Shown here piece by piece: positions 28,986-37,817 of a stretch of DNA of 64,000 nt. The notes under the pieces were generated by a model. That model did not search any database, was not told where the DNA came from, and saw only the letters and a program-made list of their open reading frames with translations. The position numbers and the translations under genes were made by a program. How positions within the stretch are numbered: the first letter of the stretch is position 1; each line of letters opens with the position of its first letter. The DNA comes from a virus. The stretch is taken from positions 21,775 to 85,774 of IMG/VR virus record IMGVR_UViG_3300005466_000026. One strand, given 5' to 3'.

Positions 28986-30503
28986 CTATAGCCACTGACA
29001 ACGTCTAGCTGAGTCTCGCTGTGGCTCCACGATGGTCAGCTTCTCCCGAGCGCGAGTGGCGGCCACGTACCAGACGCGCATCTCGTCCTCGGGGTTCTTC
29101 TGCATCTCCGCGAACGTGCGGGACGCCATCTCCTTCAGCAGGATCACGTGGTCGGCCTCGCCGCCCTTCGCTCCGTGTATCGTGCTGAGCGTCACTCGCG
29201 GAACGGCGGAGAGCTTCTCGCCTCGCTGCCGCGCCGCGCGAATGTGGTTCTTGTCTCCGGCCGGGATGAGGTCCAGCGCCTCGTGCCACGGATCCTCCCT
29301 GAGAAGCCCGCCGCTCTTCCTGAGCCACTTGAGATCGACCACCGCGTCGTCCTCGGCCTTCGGCAGCGTCTTGAAGCCGCGCTTCACGCCGCGCTCCAGC
29401 GTCATCAGGCCGTAGATCCTGCGCACCGCCTCCACGTCCACCGTCTGTCCCTTGCGCAGCCGCTCCCAGTTCTGGATGGCGTCCAGAGTCTTTCTGCTGA
29501 TGGACCAGTGCTCGTGCGGCAGTCGGCGATAGACGATACCCTGCCGCTTGAGCGTCGGCTCTATCTGCTCGTTGAGAACGTATGCGTTTCGCGCGAGTAT
29601 CAGGATCTGCCCGCTGCCGCAGTCCACGCGGTCGAAGGACAGCGCTCGCTCGATCACGCCGTCTGCTCCTCGCCGCGGCGACCACGCCTTCTCTCGTCGA
29701 TGCTTCACCCTGGATATGATCTTGTTGGCCACCTCCTGCACGGTGATAGGCACGCGATAGCTCTGTCCCAGAACCTCCACGTCGCCCCTCATGTCTATGA
29801 GGTGATCGACGTCGGCGCCAGCCCACCGATAGATGGCCTGATCGTCGTCGCCGGCTACCGCCACTCTGTCGCATCCCTCCGCCAGACTCTCGACGACGCG
29901 CCACTGCAGATGGCTGAGATCCTGGCTCTCGTCTACGAACAGCTCCTTGAGATTAAGCCGGATGCCGCTGCGCACGAACTCCATCAGCATGTCCGTGAAG
30001 TCCATCAGGTGATAGGCCTCCTTGAACTCCTGCAGCTTCTTGCTGAACAGAAGCAGCTGAGACTTGTTCAAGTTGTCGTCGTCGATGTTGTGCAGCCTGT
30101 TCAGCGGGATCTCGCGGATGCGCGACAGGTTCTCCATGAACATGAGCCGGTCGCCCAGACTGTATCCGGTGTAGAGTCCGTCCTCTGACATCCCTCGGCC
30201 GGTGATCTCCACTCCGGCGTACTTGGCGAACTCCTGCATTCTCGCGCCAGCCAGAACGTCGCTGCGCTTCATGCCGAGCTGCTTGAAGCACATCGAGTGA
30301 AGCGTGCTGAAGAACGGGAAGTCCTTCCTCGTCAGGTTGAACTTCTTGCAGGCACGCTCCATCGCCTCGCTCGCGGCCTTGACCGTGAAGCTGAAGTATC
30401 CCAGACGATCTGGCGGCACGCCGCGAGCCAGCGCGTCCTCGACGAAGCTGATCAGCTTGGTGGTCTTGCCGGTTCCCGGTGGTCCCAGAACAATGTCTGT
30501 CAT
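28986..30503 (-). CDS. UvrD/Rep-type superfamily 1 DNA helicase
   Basis: The 505 residues hold motif I GPPGTGKTT (7-15), Ia FSFTVKAASEAM, II VDESQDLSHLQW, III GDDDQAIYRWAGAD, IV QSYRVP, V TLSTIHGAKGGEAD and VI YVAATRAREKL, the full UvrD set. It unwinds DNA 3'-5' in replication restart or repair. It is shorter than UvrD (about 720) because the 1B/2B domains are reduced. ATG 30503 overlaps the MazG-like gene; the longer upstream frame is a shadow. Confidence 0.9.
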   Translation of the reverse strand: MTDIVLGPPGTGKTTKLISFVEDALARGVPPDRLGYFSFTVKAASEAMERACKKFNLTRKDFPFFSTLHSMCFKQLGMKRSDVLAGARMQEFAKYAGVEITGRGMSEDGLYTGYSLGDRLMFMENLSRIREIPLNRLHNIDDDNLNKSQLLLFSKKLQEFKEAYHLMDFTDMLMEFVRSGIRLNLKELFVDESQDLSHLQWRVVESLAEGCDRVAVAGDDDQAIYRWAGADVDHLIDMRGDVEVLGQSYRVPITVQEVANKIISRVKHRREKAWSPRRGADGVIERALSFDRVDCGSGQILILARNAYVLNEQIEPTLKRQGIVYRRLPHEHWSISRKTLDAIQNWERLRKGQTVDVEAVRRIYGLMTLERGVKRGFKTLPKAEDDAVVDLKWLRKSGGLLREDPWHEALDLIPAGDKNHIRAARQRGEKLSAVPRVTLSTIHGAKGGEADHVILLKEMASRTFAEMQKNPEDEMRVWYVAATRAREKLTIVEPQRDSARRCQWL

Positions 30504-30868
30504 GTGTTCAGCCCCAGATGTATCTTCTCTAGATTTCGCTTCGCGAAGTGCTCCGGACTCTTGGCCAGCACGCGACGAACCTCCGTCTCGAAGCACTCCT
30601 CGATCCTGTAGTTCAGCAGATGACACAGCACCGACAGCGTCACCAGACAGCCGCCGACCTCCTGCTTCGGACTGCCGGTCGGTCGCTCGTACACGGTCTT
30701 GATCACCAGATGAAGAGTCTTCTCGTCGACTCCGGCGCACTGGCACAGCTCCACCGCCTCCTCTGCGAAGCGAAGCGAGCGAACAGAAAGGTTGGTCATG
30801 TGCTGCTCGCCGAAGCAGCGAACACCCCACTCGTACGATATCCTCTGCAGCGCGTCCACTATGCTCAT
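30500..30868 (-). CDS. MazG-like nucleotide pyrophosphohydrolase
   Basis: RSLRFAEEAVELCQCAGVDE has the E-x-x-E-L metal-binding helix of all-alpha NTP pyrophosphatases. KQEVGGCLVTLSVLCHLLNY supplies the second acidic helix, although the usual E-x-x-D becomes a single E. The 122 residues fit MazG-like enzymes, which hydrolyse (d)NTPs to monophosphates and could clear unmodified or harmful nucleotides. ATG 30868 overlaps the upstream stop. Confidence 0.65.
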   Translation of the reverse strand: MSIVDALQRISYEWGVRCFGEQHMTNLSVRSLRFAEEAVELCQCAGVDEKTLHLVIKTVYERPTGSPKQEVGGCLVTLSVLCHLLNYRIEECFETEVRRVLAKSPEHFAKRNLEKIHLGLNT

Positions 30869-31071
30869 GTTCTCATCCTTCCTGACTTGAAGCACTCCAG
30901 ACATCTGTGCTTCCACTGCTCCTCACCGAGTTCCTTGTAGAACGCCCATCCAGCGCCGCGAAGCTTCAGGATGGCCTCGTCGAACGTGCTGACTCCTGTG
31001 TCTAAGGAATCCGGACAAGTGTCGCAGTGAAACACTACGTGCTCCTTTACCTGATCTATCGTCACGATCAC
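30865..31071 (-). CDS. 68-aa zinc-finger-like protein
   Basis: HCDTCPDS near the N-terminus and HRCLECFKSG near the C-terminus make two cysteine pairs bracketing a helical STFDEAILKLRGAGWAF. A similar build is common in phage small proteins with zinc-stabilised folds. Role unknown. Confidence 0.6.
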   Translation of the reverse strand: MIVTIDQVKEHVVFHCDTCPDSLDTGVSTFDEAILKLRGAGWAFYKELGEEQWKHRCLECFKSGRMRT

Positions 31072-31074
31072 CTC

Positions 31075-31338
31075 CTACGGCCAGTTCTTGTGAACGCAGC
31101 GTCCGCAGCCGTCCTCGCGACTAACTATCTCCACCGAGTTGACGGCCTCGTAGTCGCAGAGATCTACGATTATTCTCTCCAGCTCCTCCGGCTCCAGCTT
31201 CGCGAATAGCTGCTGCATGGCCAAGTCCCTCAGTCCCTCGTTTGAGGTGTACGGCTGGTCGCCTCCAGACTGTCGCCAGATGCGACAGACGTAGTACGGC
31301 GTCTGCACTCGTATCATGTCCTCGAACAGCATCGTCAT
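31075..31338 (-). CDS. Hypothetical 87-aa protein
   Basis: An N-terminal strand pair (YYVCRIWRQSGG), a central acidic helix (LEPEELERIIVDLCDYEAVN) and a C-terminal DGCGRCVHK cysteine pair. The ATG overlaps the primase stop, so it is translated with the primase. No family recognised. Confidence 0.6.
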   Translation of the reverse strand: MTMLFEDMIRVQTPYYVCRIWRQSGGDQPYTSNEGLRDLAMQQLFAKLEPEELERIIVDLCDYEAVNSVEIVSREDGCGRCVHKNWP

Positions 31339-32933
31339 ATGTCCTGCTCCTCCCTGTCTATCTTCGGTGCGGTCAGCTCCATCAGTCCCTCTATCTTATC
31401 CGACGGAACGTACCAAGTCCTGATCCCGCGCTCGTTGTTGATATTGATGAAGTGCGCTCCGCCGCCCATCGCTCTTATCTTGGTGAGTATCTGGCCGCGC
31501 TTCAGGTCTCGAACACCCTCCTGCTGCAGATACTTCTCGAACGCCTTGATAGTGAAGTAGTATCGCTGCTCCTTTATCGACTCCCACGGTCTGCCCTCCA
31601 TCAGGTCCTCTACCCGCTCCGCTCTGGCGCGGTTCGTGAGGAACTCCTCCAGATGCTCCTGAAACTTCCCCCCGGTTCCCGCGTCCGGGGGTGCCTCTAT
31701 GAGGACGAGGCGGTCCATCGCCTCGGACAGCACCGACAGCCAAGCGTCCTGCTTCATCGTCTTGAACGACTTGTTCACGCGGTTCATGCAGGCGCGATGG
31801 AAGCGCTGATACATCTGCAGGTCCTCGGTCGTGAGCTCGAGACGCTCCCCGAGGACGTCCGCGAACCATATCGGCGGGTCCGTGTCCAGCTTGCTGAGGC
31901 CGGTTATCACCGGGAACTCTCCGCCCTTGCCTATGCCGAACTTGCGCGTGCGACACAGCACGGAGTCGCAGAAGGAGCGCATCGGCTCCTCCTTGCAGGT
32001 GTACTCGTAGTCCTTCTTGCTGACGGACCTGATGATGCCGCTCACCTCGTCGGTGGGCAGCGGAGGCTTGAAGAACATCTGGTTCGCTCGCTCCAGCCGC
32101 GCCTTCCAGTTCTCCGGATCTGCTCGCTTGTAGTACAGCGCCATCATGAACAGAGTGCGCTTGCGACCGTCCTTCTGGATCCCGGCGGAGGTGAGATGCT
32201 GCAGGCACGGCGGTCCGTTGGCGAAGTCGTCCTGAGCCTCGTTCTTGCCGCTGGCCTTGCCCTTGCCGGTTCCGTTGTAGGTCTTTCGCCTGGAGCGGCA
32301 CAGCTCCGCGAACTCGGCGACGGTCGTCTGCTTCTTCTCCGCGAACGACACGAACTCGGCCATAGTCATCTCGGACCCGGTCTTCTTGAGGCCGTGCTGG
32401 TTCTGCAGCTTGCCTCCGAACGTGTCCCCGAAGTAGGGCATCACCATCCAGCTTCCGAGATCATTGCGCTCCACCAGGACGCGGGTCTGCTTGGGAAATA
32501 TCTCGCAGTCGGCCATGCCCAGAGAAGCCGCAGCGTCTCTCAGCACGCCCTGAACGTCCGCAGCAGGCTCCGGCTCCTTGAGAAACAGGAACAGATGCAG
32601 ACCACCGGACTTGGACCTGCAAGGAACGAGGGGATACTTGGCTGTCTCGACGCGCTTGATCATCTCTATCAGGTCCACGTCGTACTCGTCGAAGTCTATG
32701 CTGCCCCACGAGCAGGAGTTGTCCTCGCGTATCGGTATCACGCCGAGAGGCCGCTTGCCCGCGACGTGCTGCTCCCACAGCTCGGGAGTCACCGGCTGGC
32801 GGAGCGTCTTGGCCGTTCGCTTGATGTTCCACTTCAGCCCCTCTGGATCCTTCTCCGGGACGCCGTGCGTGCCAGACGCACCGGCGAACCCAGCGAACAG
32901 ATCCATCAGTCGCTGCGTCGCGTCTCTTGACAT
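31335..32933 (-). CDS. Archaeo-eukaryotic-type (AEP) primase-like protein
   Basis: The N-terminal domain has the AEP motifs: GSIDFDEYD (77-85, the hhhDhD metal site), CRSKSGGLHLFLF (105-117, the s-x-H motif) and GSWMVMPYFGDT (motif III, typical of TOTE-type primases). Then comes a PriCT-like helical region (GIQKDGRKRTLFMMALYYKR) and a Cys segment (YTCKEEPMRSFCDSVLC). It would make primers for the family A polymerase. 532 residues, strong CTAGGAGGGT ribosome-binding site. The C-terminal 200 residues are not recognised. Confidence 0.75.
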   Translation of the reverse strand: MSRDATQRLMDLFAGFAGASGTHGVPEKDPEGLKWNIKRTAKTLRQPVTPELWEQHVAGKRPLGVIPIREDNSCSWGSIDFDEYDVDLIEMIKRVETAKYPLVPCRSKSGGLHLFLFLKEPEPAADVQGVLRDAAASLGMADCEIFPKQTRVLVERNDLGSWMVMPYFGDTFGGKLQNQHGLKKTGSEMTMAEFVSFAEKKQTTVAEFAELCRSRRKTYNGTGKGKASGKNEAQDDFANGPPCLQHLTSAGIQKDGRKRTLFMMALYYKRADPENWKARLERANQMFFKPPLPTDEVSGIIRSVSKKDYEYTCKEEPMRSFCDSVLCRTRKFGIGKGGEFPVITGLSKLDTDPPIWFADVLGERLELTTEDLQMYQRFHRACMNRVNKSFKTMKQDAWLSVLSEAMDRLVLIEAPPDAGTGGKFQEHLEEFLTNRARAERVEDLMEGRPWESIKEQRYYFTIKAFEKYLQQEGVRDLKRGQILTKIRAMGGGAHFININNERGIRTWYVPSDKIEGLMELTAPKIDREEQDI

Positions 32934-33070
32934 TGACCCTCCTAGAGAAGAAGAGAGTACGGCTCGGCCAGCGCAACCGACTTTCCCCGAAGCAGATCAC
33001 CTAGGAGGGGTGATGGCAGTGCCCGCTGATTTAAGGCTGCCGATCTGCTCCAGACCGTACTCGGCCGGAA

Positions 33071-33904
33071 CTATGCTGCGTCGTCCACCTCACTGCCCGA
33101 CGCAGGGGCTCCGGAACCGTCAGTGTCCTCCATCTTGTCGCTGACCTTCTCGCCAGACGCGAACGCGTCGTGCAGGGCCTCGGCGAGCTTGATCTCTTCC
33201 ATTGTCTTGATCATGCCCTCCTTGGTGATCTCGAACTGATACCAGGAGTTCTCGCCGACAGTCCGCAGCTTGGTCTTCAAGCGCCAGTAGTACGCCCAGA
33301 TCGGCGCTTCCTTGCCGCTGGGAGTTCTGAGATTGCCTAGCGCCGTCATCCAGTTGCGGCCGACCATGTGTCCGCTGCCGCTCAGCGGGATAGTATACGG
33401 AAGTAGCTTGCCGTCCTTCTTGACGAAGCCAGAGAACTCCCTGGACTCGTTGACGGTGTTGCCGTTCGGCATCTTCCACGCCTTGCGAATGCGACCATCG
33501 TCGCCCTCCACGTCCTCCAGCGTAGCCGTAGCCGGTCGGTCGACGTGACGCGCGACGAAGCCGCCGCGATCAGGCATCCACTCGATCCAGCACTTGGTGA
33601 AGTAGCACGGCAGAAACTCCATGCCCTGATCACCGTCGATGAGGGACTCGGAGGCCTCAGCGTTGCGCAGCCAGATCGAGCCGCCCTCCGCTCCCTCCAC
33701 GTACTTGTCGTGTCCCTTCAGCGCGACCTTGCTGTTGGCCTGCAGCAGATAGACGAGAGGTACGACGTTGTCCTCCATCTTCCTGCTGACGCCCTCTCCG
33801 GCGCGCTGATCCAGCGCGTCGAGAACTCCTGCCTCAACTGGCAACTGATCCTTGACCTCAGTCAGTGCGGTCTTCTTTCCTTCGTCCTTATTTGGCTTTG
33901 CCAT
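33071..33904 (-). CDS. Phage DNA-metabolism protein, possible ssDNA-binding protein
   Basis: The 277 residues have a beta-rich middle (MEFLPCYFTKCWIEWMPDRG; YTIPLSGSGHMVGRNWMTAL; YYWRLKTKLRTVGENSWYQF) and an acidic disordered C-terminus (DGSGAPASGSEVDDAA), as in phage ssDNA-binding proteins encoded beside primases. I do not recognise the exact family. A short intergenic stretch of 137 bases separates it from the primase. Confidence 0.6.
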   Translation of the reverse strand: MAKPNKDEGKKTALTEVKDQLPVEAGVLDALDQRAGEGVSRKMEDNVVPLVYLLQANSKVALKGHDKYVEGAEGGSIWLRNAEASESLIDGDQGMEFLPCYFTKCWIEWMPDRGGFVARHVDRPATATLEDVEGDDGRIRKAWKMPNGNTVNESREFSGFVKKDGKLLPYTIPLSGSGHMVGRNWMTALGNLRTPSGKEAPIWAYYWRLKTKLRTVGENSWYQFEITKEGMIKTMEEIKLAEALHDAFASGEKVSDKMEDTDGSGAPASGSEVDDAA

Positions 33905-34523
33905 TCTTCACTTCCTCTTGTTTCTTGAGTTCTACTACTGGATAGACCGCTGCTCCCAAGAGATCCATGTCTGCAGGGGTCAGCGGCAGTCCGTCGGCGA
34001 ATCGCCGACGGATCTCGGCGGTGAGCGTGCTGGCGTGCACTCCCACCTTGACTTCATAGTCCTTGATCTTCTGCTTCTTCAGCAGCGCGGAGAACTTCTT
34101 GGCCAGCTTGTCCTGACCCTTGCCGAACTCCACCTTGAATGACGTCTTGGCCAGTCCGTGCAGCCATCTGAACTGCTTGAACGCCTTGGCGCGACGCTCG
34201 TCGTCCGGCAGCTTGGCCGAGTACAGCGTAACCAGCTTCGCGTCGTACGGCGGAAGATTGCCCTCCGCGCCTATGGACAGGCTCTTGACTCCCATGCTCT
34301 GAAACATGGACACCAGCTCACCGGAGATCCTGAAGCTGCCCACGATGCTGGATCGCTTGTCTCTCAGCTCCTGCAGCCGCTCCTCAACCCCCGCTATCTC
34401 CAGATCAAGACCGCGAACCTCGGCGATCTTGGTTCTCAGCTTCTTGAGACTGTCCTCGCTAACAGACCCGCCGCGCCTCTCGAGCGCGGCCTCGACGCCC
34501 GCGTCAATCTTCTGTGGCTTCAT
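33888..34523 (-). CDS. Hypothetical 211-aa coiled-coil protein
   Basis: The N-terminal third is a long coiled coil (EDSLKKLRTKIAEVRGLDLE; GVEERLQELRDKRSSI). The rest is a compact alpha/beta region with many Lys (FKVEFGKGQDKLAKKFSALL; KQKIKDYEVKVGVHAS). It is the first gene of the leftward replication unit and diverges from the helicase gene. Probably a replication or recombination accessory; no family recognised. Confidence 0.6.
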   Translation of the reverse strand: MKPQKIDAGVEAALERRGGSVSEDSLKKLRTKIAEVRGLDLEIAGVEERLQELRDKRSSIVGSFRISGELVSMFQSMGVKSLSIGAEGNLPPYDAKLVTLYSAKLPDDERRAKAFKQFRWLHGLAKTSFKVEFGKGQDKLAKKFSALLKKQKIKDYEVKVGVHASTLTAEIRRRFADGLPLTPADMDLLGAAVYPVVELKKQEEVKNGKAK

Positions 34524-34616
34524 GAGATCCTCCTAAGTCCCCCAGTCTGCGCCAAGCCGGGGGCGAAGGCAAGAAGCCCTCTGGGCTTCGCTGCAGCCTT
34601 GGCGTAGGCTACCGGC
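34524..34616. promoter_or_regulatory. Divergent intergenic region with nested inverted repeats
   Basis: Between two divergent starts lies the hairpin GAAGCCC-TCT-GGGCTTC (34573-34589), nested inside a second pair of arms, CGCCAAG (34550-34556) and CTTGGCG (34598-34604). Both promoters must be here or upstream in coding DNA. The nested repeats could be an operator controlling both units or an RNA leader structure. I see no convincing -35/-10 pair. Confidence 0.45.
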
Positions 34617-36227
34617 ATGTTCAAGTCGAAGACAGAGCAGATGAGCCACCAGCGCGAGGCGCTGTCCGTTCGTCTAACCAAGCGACCCAAGCGTCCGTCC
34701 TCGGAGGACGTGATGGCTTGGCTCATGGACAAGGGAACCGGCAAGACGAAGGTGATCCTCGACGAGTGGCAGGATCGCGTCGGCAGAGACGACCTGGAGG
34801 TGCTGGTCGTGGTCGCGCCGAAGGGAGCCTATCGCAACTGGTTCGAGGACAAGAGCGACATCCAGCGAGCCGAGATCAAGGTACATCTGGACGACGCGCT
34901 GCTCAAGAAGATGAGCTGGGCAGCGTGGACCTCCGGCGCAGAGAGCAGACGAAAGAGGGAGTTCCTGCTGAAGCAGAGGGGACCTCGCGCATTCTTCATC
35001 AACATCGAGGCGTTCAGCGGCGGCAGCAAGAAGGCGAAGGGAAAGGCGGAGGTCTACGTCGAGACGCTTCTTCGGTCGGTCCCGAAGGAGAGAGCCATGC
35101 TGGCTGTGGACGAGTCCACCAAGATGAGGGGCGACACGAACAGAACTGCCGCCCTGCAGCGACTGAGAGAGTTCGCGGGAACGCGGCGCATAATGTCCGG
35201 CCTCGTCACCCCCAAGTCGCCGCTGGACTTGTTCAGGCAGTTCTCGTTTCTAGACTGGCGCATCCTCGGCATCGAGTCGCCGATAGAGTTCCGCAACCGA
35301 TACGCCGTCATCGAGAAGCAGTGCTTCGTGCCGAACGCGATGCTTCGCGGCAAGCTGGCTCGCGTGTATCGCGGCGCACCGACTGACGTGCAGCGCATGA
35401 CGCGCACCATGCTTCTGGACGAGCTGGAGAAGTATCGCGTCTACGTGCAGATGGTGCCGATCATCAAGAGCTACAAGAACCTTGACGAGCTGCACGCCAA
35501 GATCGCGCCGTACTCCTATCGCGTCCTGAAGGAGGAGTGTCTAGACCTGGAGCCGAAGGTGTTCATGACTCGAGACGTCGAGCTGACAGAGGAGCAGACG
35601 GAGCTCTACGAGTCCCTGCGCAAGACGGCCACCGCCGAGCTGGACGGAGAGTTTGTGGTGGCCAAGGCCGTCGTCTCTCGGATGGTGAGGATGCATCAGA
35701 TACTGTGCGGTCACGTGGGGGCTGAGACTGGGAGGGTGCTGCCCGTCAAGTCTAACAGGGTCAGCGAGCTGCTGGAGGTTCTGGAGGATCACCGAGGCAA
35801 GGCCATCATCTGGTCGTGCTGGAGACCAGAGATCGACAGCATCGTGCAGGCCATACGCAAGGAGTACGACGACGAGGACATCGTCGCGCAGTTTCACGGC
35901 GGGAACCCCAAGGAGCGAGTCGAGGAGGAGAAGCGGTTCTTGTCCGATCCCAGGTGCCGGTTCATGGTCAGCTCGCAGGCGACCGGGGGCTTCGGGAACA
36001 CCTGGACGGTTGCTGATCTGGTTGTCTACTCGTCGAACAGCTACGATCTGGAGCTTCGCGACCAGTCCGAGGATCGGGCGCATCGCAAGGGACAGACGAA
36101 GAGAGTGACCTACGTGGACCTCGTGGCTCGCGGCACCGTGGACGAGAAGATAATATCCTGCCTCCGCCGCAAGATAGATCTAGCGGCGCAGATCACAGGC
36201 GACAACTACAGGGAGTGGCTCGTGTGA
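34617..36227 (+). CDS. SNF2/DEAD-type superfamily 2 helicase
   Basis: Motif I DKGTGKTK (38-45), Ia VVVAPKGAYRNW, II AVDEST (a DEx box), III MSGLV, then the second RecA domain: SNRVSELLEVLEDHRGKAII, ATGGFGNTW (motif V) and DRAHRKGQTK (motif VI, 486-495), with the Q-x-x-x-x-x-R-x-G-Q pattern of SNF2 enzymes. It is an ATP-driven DNA translocase or helicase; with no DnaB-like helicase in the window it may serve replication. 536 residues. It and the next gene are the only plus-strand genes right of 8 kb. Confidence 0.9.
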   Translation: MFKSKTEQMSHQREALSVRLTKRPKRPSSEDVMAWLMDKGTGKTKVILDEWQDRVGRDDLEVLVVVAPKGAYRNWFEDKSDIQRAEIKVHLDDALLKKMSWAAWTSGAESRRKREFLLKQRGPRAFFINIEAFSGGSKKAKGKAEVYVETLLRSVPKERAMLAVDESTKMRGDTNRTAALQRLREFAGTRRIMSGLVTPKSPLDLFRQFSFLDWRILGIESPIEFRNRYAVIEKQCFVPNAMLRGKLARVYRGAPTDVQRMTRTMLLDELEKYRVYVQMVPIIKSYKNLDELHAKIAPYSYRVLKEECLDLEPKVFMTRDVELTEEQTELYESLRKTATAELDGEFVVAKAVVSRMVRMHQILCGHVGAETGRVLPVKSNRVSELLEVLEDHRGKAIIWSCWRPEIDSIVQAIRKEYDDEDIVAQFHGGNPKERVEEEKRFLSDPRCRFMVSSQATGGFGNTWTVADLVVYSSNSYDLELRDQSEDRAHRKGQTKRVTYVDLVARGTVDEKIISCLRRKIDLAAQITGDNYREWLV

Positions 36228-36424
36228 TGGTGACCAAGGAGAGATACGAGGGGGTCTGTCTCGACGGTCCACTGCAGGGCAAGATACTCGACTGCAAGTG
36301 GACGCGGTTCACCGTTAGCAAGCCGGTTGAGGAGAGTCCTAGATTTAGAACCTTCAGTAATCAGATAATTGGCGCGTATCAGTGGAACGATCTAACGCGC
36401 AAGTGGGAGTGGCAGCCACCGTGA
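36227..36424 (+). CDS. Hypothetical 65-aa protein
   Basis: The ATG at 36227 forms a TGATG overlap with the helicase stop. A beta-rich small protein (GVCLDGPLQGKILDCKWTRF; NQIIGAYQWNDLTRKWEWQ). No family recognised. The terminator at 36440 follows. Confidence 0.6.
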   Translation: MVTKERYEGVCLDGPLQGKILDCKWTRFTVSKPVEESPRFRTFSNQIIGAYQWNDLTRKWEWQPP

Positions 36425-36439
36425 TCGCAGACAAAAAGA

Positions 36440-36474
36440 GACCCACCTAGCCCCGGGACAGGGACTGGTGGGTC
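36440..36474. terminator. Hairpin terminator between convergent units
   Basis: GACCCACC (36440-36447) pairs with GGTGGGTC (36467-36474), with partial internal pairing. It lies after the helicase operon and before the end of the leftward lysis operon, so it can serve both. On the plus strand AAAAAG precedes it, giving a U-run in the leftward transcript. Confidence 0.65.
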
Positions 36475-36523
36475 GGACCGGCGAGCATCCAGACGGCCAC
36501 TGAGTTTTCCGAGCAGGGAGGCG

Positions 36524-36652
36524 TCACTCTAGGGGATAGCTCGGAGTATCCCTTTCTCGGTCGGCGCCGAACAGCGCGTCCGGGTTCCCAGCCAGCAGCG
36601 AAGCAAGAAACGCCACCAGCAGAGAGCCGACTATGACGAACTCGTAGATCAT
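36524..36652 (-). CDS. 42-aa membrane peptide
   Basis: ATG 36652 overlaps the M15 peptidase stop. One hydrophobic helix (IYEFVIVGSLLVAFLASLLA) is followed by a charged tail (ADRERDTPSYPLE). As the last gene of the lysis operon it could be a holin or lysis accessory, but this is position-based only. Confidence 0.5.
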   Translation of the reverse strand: MIYEFVIVGSLLVAFLASLLAGNPDALFGADRERDTPSYPLE

Positions 36653-37305
36653 GGCTGATAGTTCGCAGTGCTCTGCATGCTCTTGAACTTCTCTAGCGAC
36701 GCCACAAGTGGCGGAGGCCTATTATGTGTTCCGCGTACCGCCTCCACGTGACCGCAGTCAGGTCGGTCCCACTCGCATCCGCTGTAGAGACCAGCTTGTC
36801 TGATCCACTTGTCACCTCTGCCGTAGGCGAGCTCAGGAATTGTTTTATTCCATCCCGTCTGGATGTCGCAGGCGAGACCCTTGTAGTGGTTACTCCCCGA
36901 GACGTGTCCTCTGCTGGCGTAGCATCCGACGAGCTCTTTCGGGATCCGTACATGGTTCTGCTCCAGTATCTCGAAGAACCTGAGGAACTTGTGAGCATAG
37001 GCCGGATGCACCGTCAGCTTGAAGCCCTGCACGGTGACGACCTGTACCATGTTCCACGGCGGAGTCTTTCCGCGAGCGCGATTGCCGTTCGCGTCCACGC
37101 GATGCTTCCGCGCCTTCTTCCAGGCGTGTCTGTTCTTCTTGTACTTCTTGCGATACTGCTGCCTCTCTTCTCCGTACGAGAAGCCGGAGGCCAGTGTGCA
37201 TCTTCCGTTGTTGTCGCACGAAGTGCCGTGGTGCCTAGTCGCACCAGCCGACTGAGGAAGAACTAGAACCGCGATAGTCAGCAGCACCAGTAGAACGAGT
37301 CTCAT
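36649..37305 (-). CDS. Secreted M15-type peptidoglycan peptidase
   Basis: Residues 1-22 form a cleavable signal peptide (MRLVLLVLLTIAVLVLPQSA). The catalytic part shows SGSNHYKGLACD (136-147), equivalent to the S-x-H-x-x-G-x-A-x-D zinc motif, and CGHVEA (184-189) with the last His ligand and Glu. This is the VanY/endolysin M15 fold, cutting peptide cross-links. Four cysteines suggest disulphides, fitting a periplasmic enzyme. The signal peptide would make it holin-independent. I prefer ATG 37305 to the GTG just before it. Confidence 0.75.
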   Translation of the reverse strand: MRLVLLVLLTIAVLVLPQSAGATRHHGTSCDNNGRCTLASGFSYGEERQQYRKKYKKNRHAWKKARKHRVDANGNRARGKTPPWNMVQVVTVQGFKLTVHPAYAHKFLRFFEILEQNHVRIPKELVGCYASRGHVSGSNHYKGLACDIQTGWNKTIPELAYGRGDKWIRQAGLYSGCEWDRPDCGHVEAVRGTHNRPPPLVASLEKFKSMQSTANYQP

Positions 37306-37367
37306 CACTCTCTCCCATCGGGCACCATGCCCCGAATTCTAATCATGGCACGTAACGGAGGCGAAGC

Positions 37368-37817
37368 CTAAAAGAAAATGCGCATCCCCACTCCGAACGC
37401 CAGAGAAGTCCATATCATGACTACCCAGAGCACTCCGGCCCAGAACCCCTTGTACGGCGAGATGACGCGGATCCAGCAGGCGATGCCTACTATCATGATC
37501 ACCGTCAGGACTATGAGAACTTGCGAGTCCCACTCGTCCACCACGAGCATCCCCTTCACGCCGTGATTACGAGTCCATCTTGTGTACCACAGCACGAGAG
37601 TCCGAAGGAAGAACGCGCCTATCATCGTGGCCAGCGCGATCTCCGGCTTATTCGTGTGGTACATCTTGAGAACGGCCTTCCATCCTCCCCAGTGAGTGGC
37701 CAGTACTCTCCAGGAGTGATGCAGATGAACAACTATGAAGAAGAGCATCCACAGCAGCACCACAGAGAGAACACCGTTCAGGACCTCCACTACCTGGAAG
37801 GGAAATTCGTCGCTCAT
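37368..37817 (-). CDS. Four-helix membrane protein, possible holin/antiholin
   Basis: Hydrophobic stretches at about 12-32 (VLNGVLSVVLLWMLFFIVVH), 58-77, 97-117 (VLIVLTVIMIVGIACWI) and 122-145 (GFWAGVLWVVMIWTSLAFGV) suggest four membrane helices. Neighbouring endolysin and lipoprotein genes make a lysis role possible. Most holins are smaller and have one to three helices, so this is uncertain. Confidence 0.6.
   Translation of the reverse strand: MSDEFPFQVVEVLNGVLSVVLLWMLFFIVVHLHHSWRVLATHWGGWKAVLKMYHTNKPEIALATMIGAFFLRTLVLWYTRWTRNHGVKGMLVVDEWDSQVLIVLTVIMIVGIACWIRVISPYKGFWAGVLWVVMIWTSLAFGVGMRIFF

Noticed and set aside
31242-32930. 562-codon open frame antisense to the primase
   Set aside because: Low-complexity Leu/Arg/Val sequence, mirror of the primase codons, with no domain.
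33071-34523. Recombinase pair (RecT/exonuclease)
   Set aside because: Neither protein shows RecT, Erf or lambda exonuclease motifs; the first is better described as a beta-rich protein with an acidic tail, the second as coiled coil.
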